This document shows, piece after piece, positions 15,980 through 16,121 of a DNA stretch of 16,121 nucleotides; positions within the stretch are counted from its first letter, which is position 1; each line of letters opens with the position of its first letter. The position numbers were made by a program, and so were the translations under genes. A model generated the notes under the pieces. It did not search any database. It had not been told where the DNA came from and saw only the letters and a list, made by a program, of their open reading frames with translations. This DNA comes from CBFDBT01 sp965603115. Its GTDB lineage: Bacteria; Pseudomonadota; Alphaproteobacteria; Sphingomonadales; Kordiimonadaceae. The stretch spans positions 1-16,121 of the forward strand of contig CBFDBT010000041.1 in the NCBI GenBank assembly GCA_965603115.1, written 5' to 3'.

Positions 15980-16015
15980 TGGTCCACACTTATTAGTGTA
16001 ATTTAAAGGGGACCA
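15980..16015 (-). promoter_or_regulatory. Nested inverted repeats upstream of the MAPEG gene
   Basis: TGGTCC (15980-15985) and GGACCA (16010-16015) are complementary arms. Within them ACACT TATT AGTGT (15986-15999) forms a second perfect 5-bp hairpin adjoining the first arm. The element ends 19 bases upstream of ATG 15961. It could be a regulator-binding site or a leader hairpin near the ribosome binding site. Confidence 0.4.
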
Positions 16016-16121
16016 TTTTAATACAACAATCGCGAAACAAGTGGGCGCGAACGGATATTGTCTTTTCATAAGTGCAGTCTGTATGGTGAGATGTGATGTA
16101 AAACTCATAGTCAGAGTACAT

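Overview
The window looks like a chromosomal segment of an AT-leaning, probably marine, Gram-negative proteobacterium. It encodes exported proteins with signal peptides, a lipoprotein, a CpaF/TadA-type secretion ATPase and several cyclic-di-GMP and two-component proteins. The CpaF ATPase and the general gene mix suggest an alphaproteobacterium; an RsmJ-type rRNA methyltransferase, best known from gammaproteobacteria, is also present. The taxonomic guess is inference from gene content only. I see no insertion sequence, phage gene, CRISPR array, tRNA or rRNA.

Layout. 1-214 (+): the 3' end of a gene resembling M49-type peptidases, apparently with a frame break, closed by a strong intrinsic terminator. 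184-1732 (-): an alanine/glycine:cation symporter split by a one-base shift in a run of seven G; its 3' end runs antisense through that terminator. 2011-6139 (+): a membrane-bound diguanylate cyclase, a small DoxX-type membrane protein, an orphan CpaF ATPase, and a small unrecognised protein whose start lies inside cpaF. 6170-9045 (-): rsmJ, an HD-GYP phosphodiesterase with a degraded receiver domain, and a histidine phosphotransfer (Hpt) protein fused to a receiver-like domain lacking its aspartate. 9364-10593 (+): a multi-membrane GT87-type glycosyltransferase. 10682-13525 (-): a lipoprotein amidase and class II dihydroorotase (pyrC). 13796-15320 (+): a second DoxX protein and an exported amidohydrolase. 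15491-15961 (-): a MAPEG membrane protein.

How the genes may work together. The densest theme is signalling around cyclic-di-GMP. A diguanylate cyclase with intact catalytic and inhibitory motifs (2011-3852) and an HD-GYP hydrolase with intact metal ligands (6908-7984) lie about 3 kb apart. The Hpt/pseudo-receiver protein sits directly upstream of the HD-GYP gene on the same strand. Between the cyclase and the hydrolase lies an ATPase of the family that powers Tad pili, without other tad/cpa genes. That arrangement is suggestive, but no direct functional link is visible. The rest reads as ordinary housekeeping and accessory metabolism.

I do not see a clear previously undescribed system. The best leads are the small protein overlapping the cpaF end, the Hpt-pseudo-receiver plus HD-GYP pair, the G7 frameshift in the symporter, and a possible RNA structure that would mask the ribosome binding site of the amidase.
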